Assembly (NCBI GenBank): GCA_035294305.1
Contig: DATGLD010000034.1
Location: 1-64,000 of the forward strand
Length of the DNA stretch: 64,000 nt
Source of the DNA: DASRBN01 sp035294305
GTDB lineage: Bacteria; Chloroflexota; Ktedonobacteria; Ktedonobacterales; Ktedonobacteraceae
Direction of reading: 5' to 3'
Shown here: one piece after another, positions 30,151 to 38,614 of the stretch
How the letters are laid out: each line of letters opens with the position of its first letter
How positions within the stretch are numbered: position 1 is the stretch's first letter
Made by a program: the position numbers and the translations under genes
The notes under the pieces: model-generated
What the model was told of the DNA's origin: nothing
The model's input: only the letters and a program-made list of their open reading frames with translations
Database searches by the model: none

Positions 30151-31632
30151 TTACGTCCTCTTCTGTGCGGCCAGAAACGAGGCATACCAGTAGCCACTAT
30201 CCTTAATGATGCGCCGTTGGGTCGGATAATCGATGTAGACCAGACCGAAGCGCTTGCTGTATCCCTCCGACCATTCGAAGTTATCCGTCAGGGACCAGAC
30301 GAAGTAACCTTTCACGGGCACGCCCTGCGCCACTACCCGCTGCACTGTGGCAATATGCTCGCGCAGGTATTGAGTGCGTAGTGAATCATGAACGGCATGA
30401 TTGCCGTCCCATTGATCATCGAACGCGGCGCCGCTTTCGGTCACCAGCAGTGCTTTTGGTGCATACTCACGATAGATGCGAGTCAAAATGTTGGCCAATC
30501 CCGCGGGATAAATTTCCGAACCCATCTCGGTATAAGACGATCCTGGCACCCGTTTGACCGCCTCATATCCATCAGCTGCCGGTGGCTGGTTTAACTCCGC
30601 GCCCGCCGGCCGCGCTTCTTGCTTCCCGGCTTTATCGTGCTCCCCTGTCAATCCACGCACCACCAAACGCGAATAATAATTCACACCGAGAAAGTCGATA
30701 GGAGTCGCAATGGTGGTAAGGTCAGTGTCCTGGATTGGTGGCGGTAGAACACCCATGTTCGCAAAAAGATGCTCAGGATAGCTTGCGCGAAAAATGGGGT
30801 CCAAGAACCAGCGATTGCGGAAAGCGTCGGCCTTTTCGACGCCCGCGAGCGTTTCAGGCCGGTCATCGGCTGCATAGACGGGGTAGAAATCGATGGCAAT
30901 GCCTATCTGCGCGGAAGCACCGGTATGCGTTCGCAGGCGCGGTACCGCCAGTCCATGCGATAGCAGCACATGATGCCCAACGATGACGGCCATCTGCACA
31001 TCCTGTATGCCAGGTGCGTGCATGCCAAGGCCGTAACCGAGATAGGCAATACACCAGGGTTCGTTATGCGTCAACCACCATTTGACGCGATCTCCCAGAC
31101 GACGGGCCACGACCCCGGCATAGTCGGCAAAGGCGTACGCCGTATCACGTTTGAGCCAACCGCCACGCTCCTGCAAAGCGAGCGGCAAATCCCAGTGGTG
31201 GAGGGTTGCCAGGGGTTGTATTCCCCTGGCAAGGAGAGCATCGACCAGGCGATCATAAAAATCCAGGCCCTTCGCGTTCACGCTGCCCGTTCCGTCTGGC
31301 AGGATACGCGGCCAGGCGATGGAGAAGCGGTAGGCGCTCAAACCCAGACGGGCCATCAGCGCCACATCCTGCTCCATCAGATGATAGTGATCGGCCGCGA
31401 TATCCCCCGTCTGGCCCTCATAAATGGCGCCGGGGATGGTCACAAACCGGTCCCAGATCGACATGCTCCGCCCATCTTCGCGTGTCGCTCCCTCGACCTG
31501 GTAAGCGGAGCTGGCCGCTCCCCATAGAAAATCCGCCGGAAAGGCCCTCCGTGCCTGGTCCTGCGGCTGCGTCTGGGTAGTGCTATCATGCTCCGCGGCT
31601 CCTGCGCGTTTTGTATCGTCGGTAATGCTCAT
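30151..31632 (-). CDS. Beta-glucosidase, glycoside hydrolase family 1
   Basis: 493 residues. It hydrolyses beta-linked glucosides such as cellobiose with retention of configuration. The family start FPADFLWGAASSAYQVEGA (about 31-49) is present. The acid/base Glu is E191 in THNEPW. The nucleophile is E399 in VTESG, where Ser replaces the more common Asn after Glu. WSLTDNFEWSEGY near the C-terminus forms the aglycone and glucose pocket. The Glu in FEW rather than a phosphate-binding Lys/Tyr set argues against a 6-phospho-beta-glucosidase. There is no signal peptide; it is cytoplasmic. It lies downstream of the two permease genes, so imported oligosaccharide is its likely substrate. Confidence 0.94.
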   Translation of the reverse strand: MSITDDTKRAGAAEHDSTTQTQPQDQARRAFPADFLWGAASSAYQVEGATREDGRSMSIWDRFVTIPGAIYEGQTGDIAADHYHLMEQDVALMARLGLSAYRFSIAWPRILPDGTGSVNAKGLDFYDRLVDALLARGIQPLATLHHWDLPLALQERGGWLKRDTAYAFADYAGVVARRLGDRVKWWLTHNEPWCIAYLGYGLGMHAPGIQDVQMAVIVGHHVLLSHGLAVPRLRTHTGASAQIGIAIDFYPVYAADDRPETLAGVEKADAFRNRWFLDPIFRASYPEHLFANMGVLPPPIQDTDLTTIATPIDFLGVNYYSRLVVRGLTGEHDKAGKQEARPAGAELNQPPAADGYEAVKRVPGSSYTEMGSEIYPAGLANILTRIYREYAPKALLVTESGAAFDDQWDGNHAVHDSLRTQYLREHIATVQRVVAQGVPVKGYFVWSLTDNFEWSEGYSKRFGLVYIDYPTQRRIIKDSGYWYASFLAAQKRT

Positions 31633-31709
31633 TCGGACTCCTTAGCTACTTAACAATGGAGGGCAATCCGTGCCCTCTATGGACGGCGGGCGACCACCGG
31701 AGTGGGCCC

Positions 31710-32675
31710 CTATGACACCAGGCGGTTAGCAGGCTTTTTCTTTTGCCTGCGACCTTCGCGGCGCAGGCGAGGGTTTGCCAGTTCGTCGATGCCGAAGTTG
31801 ATAAAGGTCAGGCTCGCGCAGAGGATGGCGACGCATAAGCCTGCCGGTACGAATTGCCACCATTTTCCTACAATAAGCGCTCCATTATTTTGCGCCCAGT
31901 ATAATATTTCGCCCCAACTGGCTTTGGATGTATCACCCAGGCCAAGAAATTCCAGCGCCACTTCCGCTCCTACGGCGTACACAAATGTTCCGATAAAGGT
32001 AGAAGCAACCAGGGCCGCCTCATTGGGCAATATCTCAGCAAAGATCAGGTGGAGGGAATTTTCACCGGATGAGCGGGCGGCAGTTACGAACTCGCGTTCT
32101 TTTAGTGAGAGCGTCTGAGCCCGCAGGACACGCGCTCCATAGCTCCAGGAGGTAAACAGGAGCACCAGAGCAATGACGAATTCGTTTTTATTCGCGGCGT
32201 CGGCGGTGCTGGCTAAGGAGGCCAGTACAATCGTCAGCGGCAGGCCTGGCAGCACCAGAAAGACGTTGATGATCAGGGAAAGCACTTCGTCGACGATGCC
32301 GCCAAAAAAGGCGGAAGTCAGCCCAAAAAACACCTGCAAGATGGTGGAACCGATGGCGGCAGTGAAGCCAACCAGCAAGGAGACACGCGCCCCGTAGACG
32401 ATCTGCGCGAACATATCCTGCCCCAGGCCTGTGGTACCCAGAATGTGCGCGGGCGAGGGGGGCAACGAGCCGACAACTACACTGGCATCCGGATTATAGG
32501 GAGTCAGCAATGGGGCCGCTATCGCCACCAGCACAAAAAGGGCTACCACTGTGGTACCGAAAGTGATTTTGGGATTGGAGGTGAGGACACGCAGGATACT
32601 GCTTCCGCGCCCTTTTGCTTTATCCAGGAGCGTCGAAGATTGGATCTGCGCATCGGTGAGATTTGTTACCTGCAT
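31710..32675 (-). CDS. ABC permease, DppC/OppC type
   Basis: 321 residues with about six membrane helices. The inner-membrane BPD_transp_1 domain spans roughly residues 100-300, after an N-terminal cytoplasmic part and a first helix (TFGTTVVALFVLVAIAAPLL). The GLGQDMFAQIVYGARVSL segment is typical of the DppC half. It pairs with the DppB-type permease encoded 3 bases upstream. Although this transporter class is named for peptides, many bacteria use it for oligosaccharides. The neighbouring GH1 enzyme and LacI regulator point to a beta-glucoside substrate here (inference). The C-terminus is Arg/Lys rich. Confidence 0.9.
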   Translation of the reverse strand: MQVTNLTDAQIQSSTLLDKAKGRGSSILRVLTSNPKITFGTTVVALFVLVAIAAPLLTPYNPDASVVVGSLPPSPAHILGTTGLGQDMFAQIVYGARVSLLVGFTAAIGSTILQVFFGLTSAFFGGIVDEVLSLIINVFLVLPGLPLTIVLASLASTADAANKNEFVIALVLLFTSWSYGARVLRAQTLSLKEREFVTAARSSGENSLHLIFAEILPNEAALVASTFIGTFVYAVGAEVALEFLGLGDTSKASWGEILYWAQNNGALIVGKWWQFVPAGLCVAILCASLTFINFGIDELANPRLRREGRRQKKKPANRLVS

Positions 32676-32678
32676 CTG

Positions 32679-33671
32679 CTAGCTCCTCCCTTGCCGCACA
32701 CGCGGATCGAGGAACGCATAGACCAGTTCAGACAAGAAATTGGCGATCAGCACCGCCAGGGCGATGACGAGGAAACATCCCTCAACCAGAGCATAATCAT
32801 CCGCCTGTACGCCTTTATAGAGGGCAAAGCCGATGCCGGGATAGTTGAACACGATCTCGGTGAGCAGCGAGCCACTGACCACCAGGCCCAGGGAGATTGA
32901 GAAGCTGGTGATGCTGGGTAAAATGGCGTTACGGGCAGCGTAGTTGACCATTACCCGTCTCTCCGGCAAACCTTTCGCCTGCGCCATGAGCAGGTAATCT
33001 TCTGAAAGCGTTGTCACCATTGTGTTGCGCATGGTGAGCACCCAACCGGCCAGCGAACCAAGCACCAGCGTCGCCACCGGCAGGATCGCATGCTGTATCA
33101 CGCTGCCTATGAAATCCATGCTCCAACCGGGAGTGACGTTGAAGACATCATAGCCGCTATCGGTCGGAAACCAGTTCAGGTTGACGCCGAAGATATACAC
33201 CAGCGCCAGCGCCATCCAGAAATAGGGCACAGCAGAGAAAAACGTCAGGATGGGCGGTGTGATAGTGTCGTACCAGGAACCACGCCGCCACGCGATCAAC
33301 ATGCCAAGCAGTGTACCGGTGATAAAACTGATGATCAAGGCAGAGCCAACCAGGCCAATCGTCCAGGGCAAGCTCTCACGCAGGATATCCGAGACCTGCG
33401 AGGGAAATTGCGAGGTTGCGATACCCAGATTGCCGTGCAGGATGCCGTTCAGGTAATCAAGATACTGCTTCCAGATAGGCGTATTCGGATTTACGCCAAA
33501 TTCCGCGCGGATGGCATCAATCTGCGCGCGCGTGATCTGCTGGGTCTGTAGCTTCGCGATATAGGCCTCGGCAGGATCACCCGGCATCAGGCGTGGAATG
33601 ATAAAATTGAAGGTGATCGCGGCCCATAGCGCAATCAAATAGAAGGTTACACGCCTCAAGAGAAAGCGCAT
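32679..33671 (-). CDS. ABC permease, DppB/OppB type
   Basis: 330 residues. The N-terminus MRFLLRRVTFYLIALWAAIT is the canonical DppB start, followed by the PGDPAEA loop, then about five more helices in the transport domain. It forms the heterodimeric channel with the DppC-type protein, whose gene starts 3 bases downstream. The loop near EDYLLMAQAKGLPERRVM contacts the ATPase. A strong hairpin separates it from the upstream binding-protein gene, a common arrangement giving excess binding protein. No ATPase gene (dppD/dppF) is present in the cluster. Confidence 0.92.
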   Translation of the reverse strand: MRFLLRRVTFYLIALWAAITFNFIIPRLMPGDPAEAYIAKLQTQQITRAQIDAIRAEFGVNPNTPIWKQYLDYLNGILHGNLGIATSQFPSQVSDILRESLPWTIGLVGSALIISFITGTLLGMLIAWRRGSWYDTITPPILTFFSAVPYFWMALALVYIFGVNLNWFPTDSGYDVFNVTPGWSMDFIGSVIQHAILPVATLVLGSLAGWVLTMRNTMVTTLSEDYLLMAQAKGLPERRVMVNYAARNAILPSITSFSISLGLVVSGSLLTEIVFNYPGIGFALYKGVQADDYALVEGCFLVIALAVLIANFLSELVYAFLDPRVRQGRS

Positions 33672-33710
33672 CGCACTTCATCTCCTCTCCGTCTCAGGGC
33701 ATCGTGGGAA

Positions 33711-33777
33711 CAGGTAGGGGCCAGTGTACCAGGCGATTACCCCATCCCAGAGCGCGATACATCTGGCCCCTACCCTG
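33711..33777 (-). terminator. Intercistronic hairpin after the binding-protein gene
   Basis: The arm CAGGTAGGGGCCAGTGTA (33711-33728) pairs with 33758-33777 (TACATCTGGCCCCTACCCTG), with one mismatch and a small bulge. It lies between the binding-protein stop and the DppB-type start, where partial terminators or mRNA-stabilising stems often reduce downstream expression. It also shares the TAGGGGCC core of other intergenic repeats in this window. Confidence 0.55.
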
Positions 33778-33799
33778 TCATGCTCCATTCGCCCTGTTA

Positions 33800-35536
33800 T
33801 CAGGACGCTGGCGTCAAATGGAGAATAACGTTTTCGGCGTCGGGCATATTGTAAGGCGCGCCGGAATCGTAGGGATTGCTGGCGTCGGGCCACCCCTGCC
33901 AGTTTGTCGTCGTATACTCATCCCAATAGACATTGACGGTCAAAGGCAGCACCGGCAACTGGCTGACCATAATGTCTTCGATGCCCGCGATGGCCTGCTT
34001 CTGCGTATTGATATCAGCGGAAGATTGATACTGCTGGAGCAGCATATCGGTTTGCGCCGAATAGCCGTTGCTGGTCGAGGCGTCCCAGCGTTCGAAGTTG
34101 GTGCCAACGACGGATTTTCCGGGCGGGGCGGAGTTCGCGCTGCTCAGCAGGGCATAGTAGGCATAGTAGGGAGTGGGGCCACTGTTCGTCCAGCTGATAG
34201 CCGCCTGGTAGTTGCCGGTTGAGATGTCGTTATAGTACGGGGTGTAGCCGCTTTCTGAGTTGACCGAGGCCTTGATACCTGCGGCGTTCAGGTCATTGAC
34301 GATGAACTGCACGTCCTGATCCCAGTCGTTCCATCCATTCACCACATCGACCGTCATAGTCAACTCTTTCCCGCTGGCATCGCGATAGAAACCATCGCTG
34401 CCCTTTGTGAATCCAGCTGCCTGCATGTAGGTCGCTACCTTGTCGGCGCCGGTATCGAAGGACATGCTCTGGTACTGGGGCGAGATCCAATCGTTCAGTG
34501 TCGGTATGATGATGCCGGTGGGGTTAGCAACCTGGGCATATTTTGCCACACCCTGTGGCAACTGCGTGCGATTAATGGCCGCGTTGATGGCCTTGCGCAC
34601 ATTCAGGTTATTGAATGGGGCCTTTTGCAAATTCAGGTACAGCATGACCGTATTGCTGGCGGCAAACCAGGTATGGTTGTGCTGCGGGTCTTTGCCAGTG
34701 AAGAGCGGATCGTAGTCGGGGTTCCAGCCGGTACCCATCCAATCGAGCTTACCCTGGATCATATCGGTAATTGCAGTGGTGTTGTCTTTGATCGAGGGCA
34801 CCTGAATCTTTTGCACCTTTGGCTTTGTGCCCCAATAATTGGGGTTGGCGACGTAGGTAATCAGATCGGGGGTGAAGCTGCTGAGCAGGTAGGGGCCTGT
34901 GCCGACGGGCTTGTTGTCGTTGGCGAACTTGGCCGGGTCTCCGCTAATGGTGGACCAGACATGCTGTGGCACGATGAACACCTGGTCGCCAATGTGGAAG
35001 AGCGCCGTGCTGTCGGGGTGCGTCAGTGTGAATACCACGGTGTTGCTATCGGGCGCCGTCACACTCTTGATGAGGGGCAAGACACCGTTCTGGTCAAGCG
35101 CGGGATGCTGCTGCATCAAATTGAAGGTGAAGACGACATCCTGGCTGGTAAAAGGCTGGCCGTCGTTCCATTTGACGCCTGAACGCAAGGTGAAGGTCAA
35201 CTGCGTCAGATCGCTGTTGTAGTTCGCGGCGGTGGCGAGCCAGGGCTGGGTCTGGCCGTTATACAGGTTGGTAAAGTAGAGTGTTTCGTAGAGCAGACCT
35301 TGCGCGCCAAAATCACCACCCTGGTTGGTGTTAAAGAACGGATTGAAGAAATCGGGATTGGGCTGCCCAGGGGCAGAAAGTAGACGCAGGGTTGTGTTGC
35401 TGCCTGAAGAGCTACTGGTGCTGTTGCCGGTAGTTCCGCAGGCAGCGAGAATAGTTGCCACGATGAGCAACAATGAGCAAATAGTCGCTATGCGGCGATA
35501 GCGATGCGCCAATGGGGGTGTAGGATTGGGAGCCAT
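33800..35536 (-). CDS. Substrate-binding lipoprotein, SBP_bac_5 (peptide/oligosaccharide) family
   Basis: 578 residues. A signal peptide (RRIATICSLLLIVATILAAC) ends in the lipobox LAAC, so the mature protein is tethered by a lipidated Cys near residue 33 and begins with a Ser/Thr/Gly linker. The body matches family-5 binding proteins of Dpp/Opp systems: ETLYFTNLYNGQTQPWLA, WNDGQPFTSQDVVFTFNLM, NTVVFTLTHPDSTALF and FNNLNVRKAINAAINR. It delivers substrate to the two permeases encoded downstream. In cellulolytic and thermophilic bacteria this family also binds cello-oligosaccharides. The LacI/GH1 context makes that plausible here, but peptides cannot be excluded. Confidence 0.92.
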   Translation of the reverse strand: MAPNPTPPLAHRYRRIATICSLLLIVATILAACGTTGNSTSSSSGSNTTLRLLSAPGQPNPDFFNPFFNTNQGGDFGAQGLLYETLYFTNLYNGQTQPWLATAANYNSDLTQLTFTLRSGVKWNDGQPFTSQDVVFTFNLMQQHPALDQNGVLPLIKSVTAPDSNTVVFTLTHPDSTALFHIGDQVFIVPQHVWSTISGDPAKFANDNKPVGTGPYLLSSFTPDLITYVANPNYWGTKPKVQKIQVPSIKDNTTAITDMIQGKLDWMGTGWNPDYDPLFTGKDPQHNHTWFAASNTVMLYLNLQKAPFNNLNVRKAINAAINRTQLPQGVAKYAQVANPTGIIIPTLNDWISPQYQSMSFDTGADKVATYMQAAGFTKGSDGFYRDASGKELTMTVDVVNGWNDWDQDVQFIVNDLNAAGIKASVNSESGYTPYYNDISTGNYQAAISWTNSGPTPYYAYYALLSSANSAPPGKSVVGTNFERWDASTSNGYSAQTDMLLQQYQSSADINTQKQAIAGIEDIMVSQLPVLPLTVNVYWDEYTTTNWQGWPDASNPYDSGAPYNMPDAENVILHLTPAS

Positions 35537-35851
35537 GATTAACCTCCTCGTTAATGGATGTCAGGAACGATCCAATATTTGCCTTCCTTACGAGCCGCAT
35601 TAAGAACGAGCTTCGCTCTTGCCACACACACGGGTGGCTTACCGGGCTCGCATTTGAAGGTATGCTCTAGACCAGCAGTGGTCCTCTCTACAGGCCGGCA
35701 GAGGCAACAAAATACTAAGACGACCTGGTTGTGAACGGACAACACGACGACATTATGACGGTATTAGCGTGATCGAGCACCTACGAAAGCACTACTACAT
35801 TTTTCAAAGCCAGATGCGGGTTCGCTCGAAAAAGTAGCTTCTGTTTCTCCT
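35537..35851 (-). other. Gap between lacI-type gene and binding-protein gene
   Basis: 315 bases. GTTGT (35728-35732) and ACAAC (35739-35743) form a short inverted repeat, and GACCA/TGGTC near 35672-35685 is another. A 64-codon open frame (35551-35745, minus) ends just before the binding-protein ribosome site (GAGGAGGTTA). It is Cys-rich with no family resemblance I can name, so I do not call it a gene. No copy of the 14-base operator found upstream of the lacI-type gene is visible here. Confidence 0.35.
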
Positions 35852-36970
35852 TTACGATGGGATTGTCAAACGTTGAGAAGCACCACAAGATGCACGCACT
35901 ACAAGAGTTGTTGCTAACTGCATACGCACGGGTTCATCTTCCGCCCGAGCGGGAGCCGCCACCACACGATTAGAGGATTTGAGCGCCGGACTATATCCAT
36001 TCCACCCGTTAACAGCGCGCGGCGAATCCACCAGGGAGAGCAGGAGTTCAATCCCACGCTGCCCCATTTCAAAGAACGGCTGCCTGACGGTAGTAAGCGC
36101 GGGCTGCATATGAGCAGATGCGGGCAGGTCGTCGAAGCCTACCAAAGCGAGGTCATCGGGTATACGCAAGCCACACTCCTCGGCAGCCGCCATAACACCA
36201 TAAGCCATGTAGTCACTGGCGGCGAAAATAGCAGTTGGTCGCGCGGACAATTCAAACAGCGCTCGCGCGCATCCCTTGCCTCCAGCGGGCATAAAATCAC
36301 CCTGCTTCACGAGCGCCGGATCGATGGCAATACCTGCTTCACGCAGCGCCTGGCAGTATCCTTCATAGCGGTCATGCGACACTTTGTATTTGAGCGGCCC
36401 CTGTATATGTGCGATACGCCTGTGCCCTAACTGGATCAGGTGCCGTGTAGCCTCGTACGCTCCTACACGATTGTCAGCGCTGATCCAGGGGGTGTTTGCC
36501 GGCGGCAAGCGCTGGTCATCAAGCAGGACAACAGGAAAATCTCGTCTATGTAATTCGCCCAGGTGGTGGGAGGAGGGCCCAGGAAATATAGCCAGTAAGC
36601 CAGATGCCAGTTTTGTGCCCACAATACGATCGATGACATTGCTGCGGTCTTTGTCGTGATTGGCTTCGGTAATGCTATACAAAATAAGTTCGTAGGAAGT
36701 GGTTTCGATCACGTCGCCTATACCACGCATGATCTCTGGAATAAGGGGCCACGTCAATGCAGGTACTAGTACGCCGAGCAAACGATTGCGCCCACCCGCT
36801 AACCCCGACGCGGCAATACTTGGCACAAAGCCTTGCTCATCCATGATGCGCATTATGCGTTCCCTGGTTTCCGGGTCCACGTCTGGTTTCTGATTCAAGA
36901 CCCGAGAAACGGTCGCCTTTGAGACGCCGGCTAAACGCGCGATATCCGAGATGGTGAGCCTATGCGACAT
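35852..36970 (-). CDS. LacI-family transcriptional regulator
   Basis: 372 residues. The N-terminal helix-turn-helix reads TISDIARLAGVSKATVSRVL with the hinge QKPDVDPETRERIMRIMDEQ, then a periplasmic-binding-type effector domain (RNRLLGVLVPALTWPLIPEI, FAASDYMAYGVMAAAEE, DLALVGFDDLPASAHMQPAL). It probably represses the downstream binding protein, permeases and beta-glucosidase until a sugar is bound. A perfect 14-base palindrome right behind its own -10 element indicates autoregulation. The C-terminal 50 residues or so are longer than in most LacI proteins. Confidence 0.93.
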   Translation of the reverse strand: MSHRLTISDIARLAGVSKATVSRVLNQKPDVDPETRERIMRIMDEQGFVPSIAASGLAGGRNRLLGVLVPALTWPLIPEIMRGIGDVIETTSYELILYSITEANHDKDRSNVIDRIVGTKLASGLLAIFPGPSSHHLGELHRRDFPVVLLDDQRLPPANTPWISADNRVGAYEATRHLIQLGHRRIAHIQGPLKYKVSHDRYEGYCQALREAGIAIDPALVKQGDFMPAGGKGCARALFELSARPTAIFAASDYMAYGVMAAAEECGLRIPDDLALVGFDDLPASAHMQPALTTVRQPFFEMGQRGIELLLSLVDSPRAVNGWNGYSPALKSSNRVVAAPARAEDEPVRMQLATTLVVRASCGASQRLTIPS

Positions 36971-37078
36971 ACAAGACCCTCTTGACCTTCCTTACAAGAT
37001 GGGTGGAAGCCCCGCCCCTGGCGCGATTATGCGCGTTGAGCATGTAACCGGGACCGGTACCGATTGCGAAACCGTTCA

Positions 37079-37092
37079 CGTAACCGGTTACG
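37079..37092. promoter_or_regulatory. LacI-type operator
   Basis: CGTAACCGGTTACG is a perfect 14-base palindrome centred on the CG step typical of LacI-family sites. It starts 4 bases downstream of the -10 element, so binding would block initiation. Related half-sites continue towards the gene: GAAACCGTTCAC (near 37068-37079), a GGTACC-centred site (near 37056) and GTAACCGG (37044-37051), suggesting tandem operators. Confidence 0.75.
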
Positions 37093-37096
37093 AATA

Positions 37097-37125
37097 AGTA
37101 TAATGATGAGTGCCCTGACTGTCAA
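37097..37125 (-). promoter_or_regulatory. Promoter of the lacI-type gene
   Basis: On the minus strand TTGACA (37120-37125) and TATACT (37097-37102) are spaced 17 bases apart, a near-consensus sigma-70 promoter about 125 bases upstream of the ATG and directly followed by the palindromic operator. Confidence 0.85.
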
Positions 37126-37204
37126 GGGGTTTTGCGAGCAAAATTTGGACTTTTTTGCCGGATGGATGCTTTTGATTTGATTGTGAAATGGTGAGATTGA
37201 TGGT

Positions 37205-37612
37205 TCACGTGACCGTGATACTGGTAGCCGTCAATGTTTGGCCACTCAATGAGCCTTTTACAGTGACCTGATCCCCTGGCTTCAGGTCACTGAAGGTGAT
37301 CGTGCCTCCGGTGCTGCTGGTATAGGTTGTCTGATCGGAGACGATGACGGTCAAAGTTTTAGCCTTTTTGCCCGACTGCGTCATGACAAATGAATTGGCG
37401 CCGACCGATTGAATGGTGCCCGTGTAATTCTTATTCTTATTTTTATTCTTTGTTTTTGTTGTCGCCGGTGTCGTCGCTATCGTTGTGGGAGTAGGAGTAA
37501 CGCTCGCTGTCCCTGAACTCGCATGTGATACGGCGTAAGCCAGGCCAAAACCAGCCGCGCCCATCAGTATCACGAGCAACGACCCAATAATGATAAGAGA
37601 TCGCGTACTCAT
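37205..37612 (-). CDS. Exported DUF5666-like small protein
   Basis: 135 residues. An N-terminal hydrophobic helix (about 7-28, LIIIGSLLVILMGAAGFGLAYA) acts as signal or anchor. It is followed by a Ser/Thr/Pro linker, a KNKNKNKN run, and a C-terminal beta-rich domain (YTGTIQSVGANSFVMTQSGK, then TLTVIVSDQTTYTSS, FSDLKPGDQVTVKG). The latter resembles DUF5666 OB-like domains that contain the LKPGDxVxVxG motif. The function is unknown. It is divergent from the two-component genes that begin at 37861, which might imply joint use, but no shared control site is visible. Confidence 0.7.
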   Translation of the reverse strand: MSTRSLIIIGSLLVILMGAAGFGLAYAVSHASSGTASVTPTPTTIATTPATTKTKNKNKNKNYTGTIQSVGANSFVMTQSGKKAKTLTVIVSDQTTYTSSTGGTITFSDLKPGDQVTVKGSLSGQTLTATSITVT

Positions 37613-37781
37613 CGCTTATCCTCCATTATGATTTTATCATGTAGGTATTGTAATATGCCGCCAGCAGAAAGTCACCGCAATGGGAGGATTTTCTGCCTGT
37701 ATTTTACATCTGCTACCTTCAAGAAAGGGTCAAGCAGAGATTAATTTCTGCTGAGAAAGAGCAGGGTTTGTGCGTGTTGCC

Positions 37782-37810
37782 TTGCGTATTCTCTAAGGAA
37801 TATCTATAAT
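37782..37810 (+). promoter_or_regulatory. Promoter of the two-component operon
   Basis: TTGCGT (37782-37787) and TATAAT (37805-37810) with a 17-base spacer. The start codon at 37861 follows an AGGAG at 37848-37852. Confidence 0.8.
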
Positions 37811-37860
37811 ACCAGTGAAATCGTGCTTCACTTATTTCAAATTCATCAGGAGCTAACACT

Positions 37861-38610
37861 ATGTATCAGGAAGCTCGCGTACAGGCGAATACGGAGAATC
37901 AAGCCACGTCAAGCGTGCTGGTTATTGACGACGAAGAGAATATCATCGAACTTATCAAGCTAGGACTGAAGTACGAAGGCTTCCACGTCGAGTCGGCTCC
38001 AGATGGGCCGCAGGGGTTGGCGGCGGCCCAGCGCCTCAATCCCAATTTAATCATTCTCGACCTGATGCTGCCAGGCATGGATGGCCTGGAGGTCTGCCGG
38101 CGCTTGCGGTCTAATCCGACGACGCGGGATATTCCGATTTTGATGGTGACAGCGAAGGATGAAGTGCGTGATCGCGTGGTGGGCCTGGATACGGGAGCTG
38201 ATGACTACCTACCGAAACCGTTCAGCTTCGAGGAGCTGGTGGCGCGTATTCGAGCGATTCTGCGGCGCCAGAGCCGTGGTAAGGATGATGGAAGCGATGG
38301 CAGCAGCAGTCAGATACTCCAGTTCGGAGATTTGCAGATCAATACCGCCACGCGCGAGGTAACGCGGGCGGGTCGCCTGATTGAACTGACGGCGACCGAA
38401 TATAATTTGCTGCATCTCTTTATGAGTCACCCACGCCAGGTACTGGATCGCCAGACGATTCTCAACCGCGTATGGGGCTACGATTTCCTGGGTGAAACCA
38501 ACATCATTGAGGTTTACGTGAGATATTTGAGGGAGAAAATCGAGGATTCTCCCAGCACACCACGTCTGATCCAGACCGTGCGGGGAGTCGGGTATGTATT
38601 GAAAGGGTAG
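37861..38610 (+). CDS. OmpR/PhoB-family response regulator
   Basis: 249 residues. The receiver domain (about 18-135) has the acidic patch IDDEEN, phospho-acceptor Asp in LIILDLMLPGMDG, Thr in MVTAKD and Lys in LPKPFSFEELVARI. The C-terminal winged helix (about 155-248) has ELTATEYNLLHLFMSHPRQV and NIIEVYVRYLREKIE ending in IQTVRGVGYVLKG, typical of OmpR-type DNA binding. The kinase gene starts 4 bases downstream, so they form one operon. The 17 residues before the receiver domain are an unusual extension, but the ribosome site supports this ATG. Confidence 0.95.
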   Translation: MYQEARVQANTENQATSSVLVIDDEENIIELIKLGLKYEGFHVESAPDGPQGLAAAQRLNPNLIILDLMLPGMDGLEVCRRLRSNPTTRDIPILMVTAKDEVRDRVVGLDTGADDYLPKPFSFEELVARIRAILRRQSRGKDDGSDGSSSQILQFGDLQINTATREVTRAGRLIELTATEYNLLHLFMSHPRQVLDRQTILNRVWGYDFLGETNIIEVYVRYLREKIEDSPSTPRLIQTVRGVGYVLKG

Positions 38611-38614
38611 GAGC

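Noticed and set aside
35551..35745. 64-codon minus-strand frame upstream of the binding-protein gene
   Set aside because: The end (GKYWIVPDI) faintly recalls excisionase-like wing sequences, but no helix-turn-helix precedes it and there is no ribosome site.
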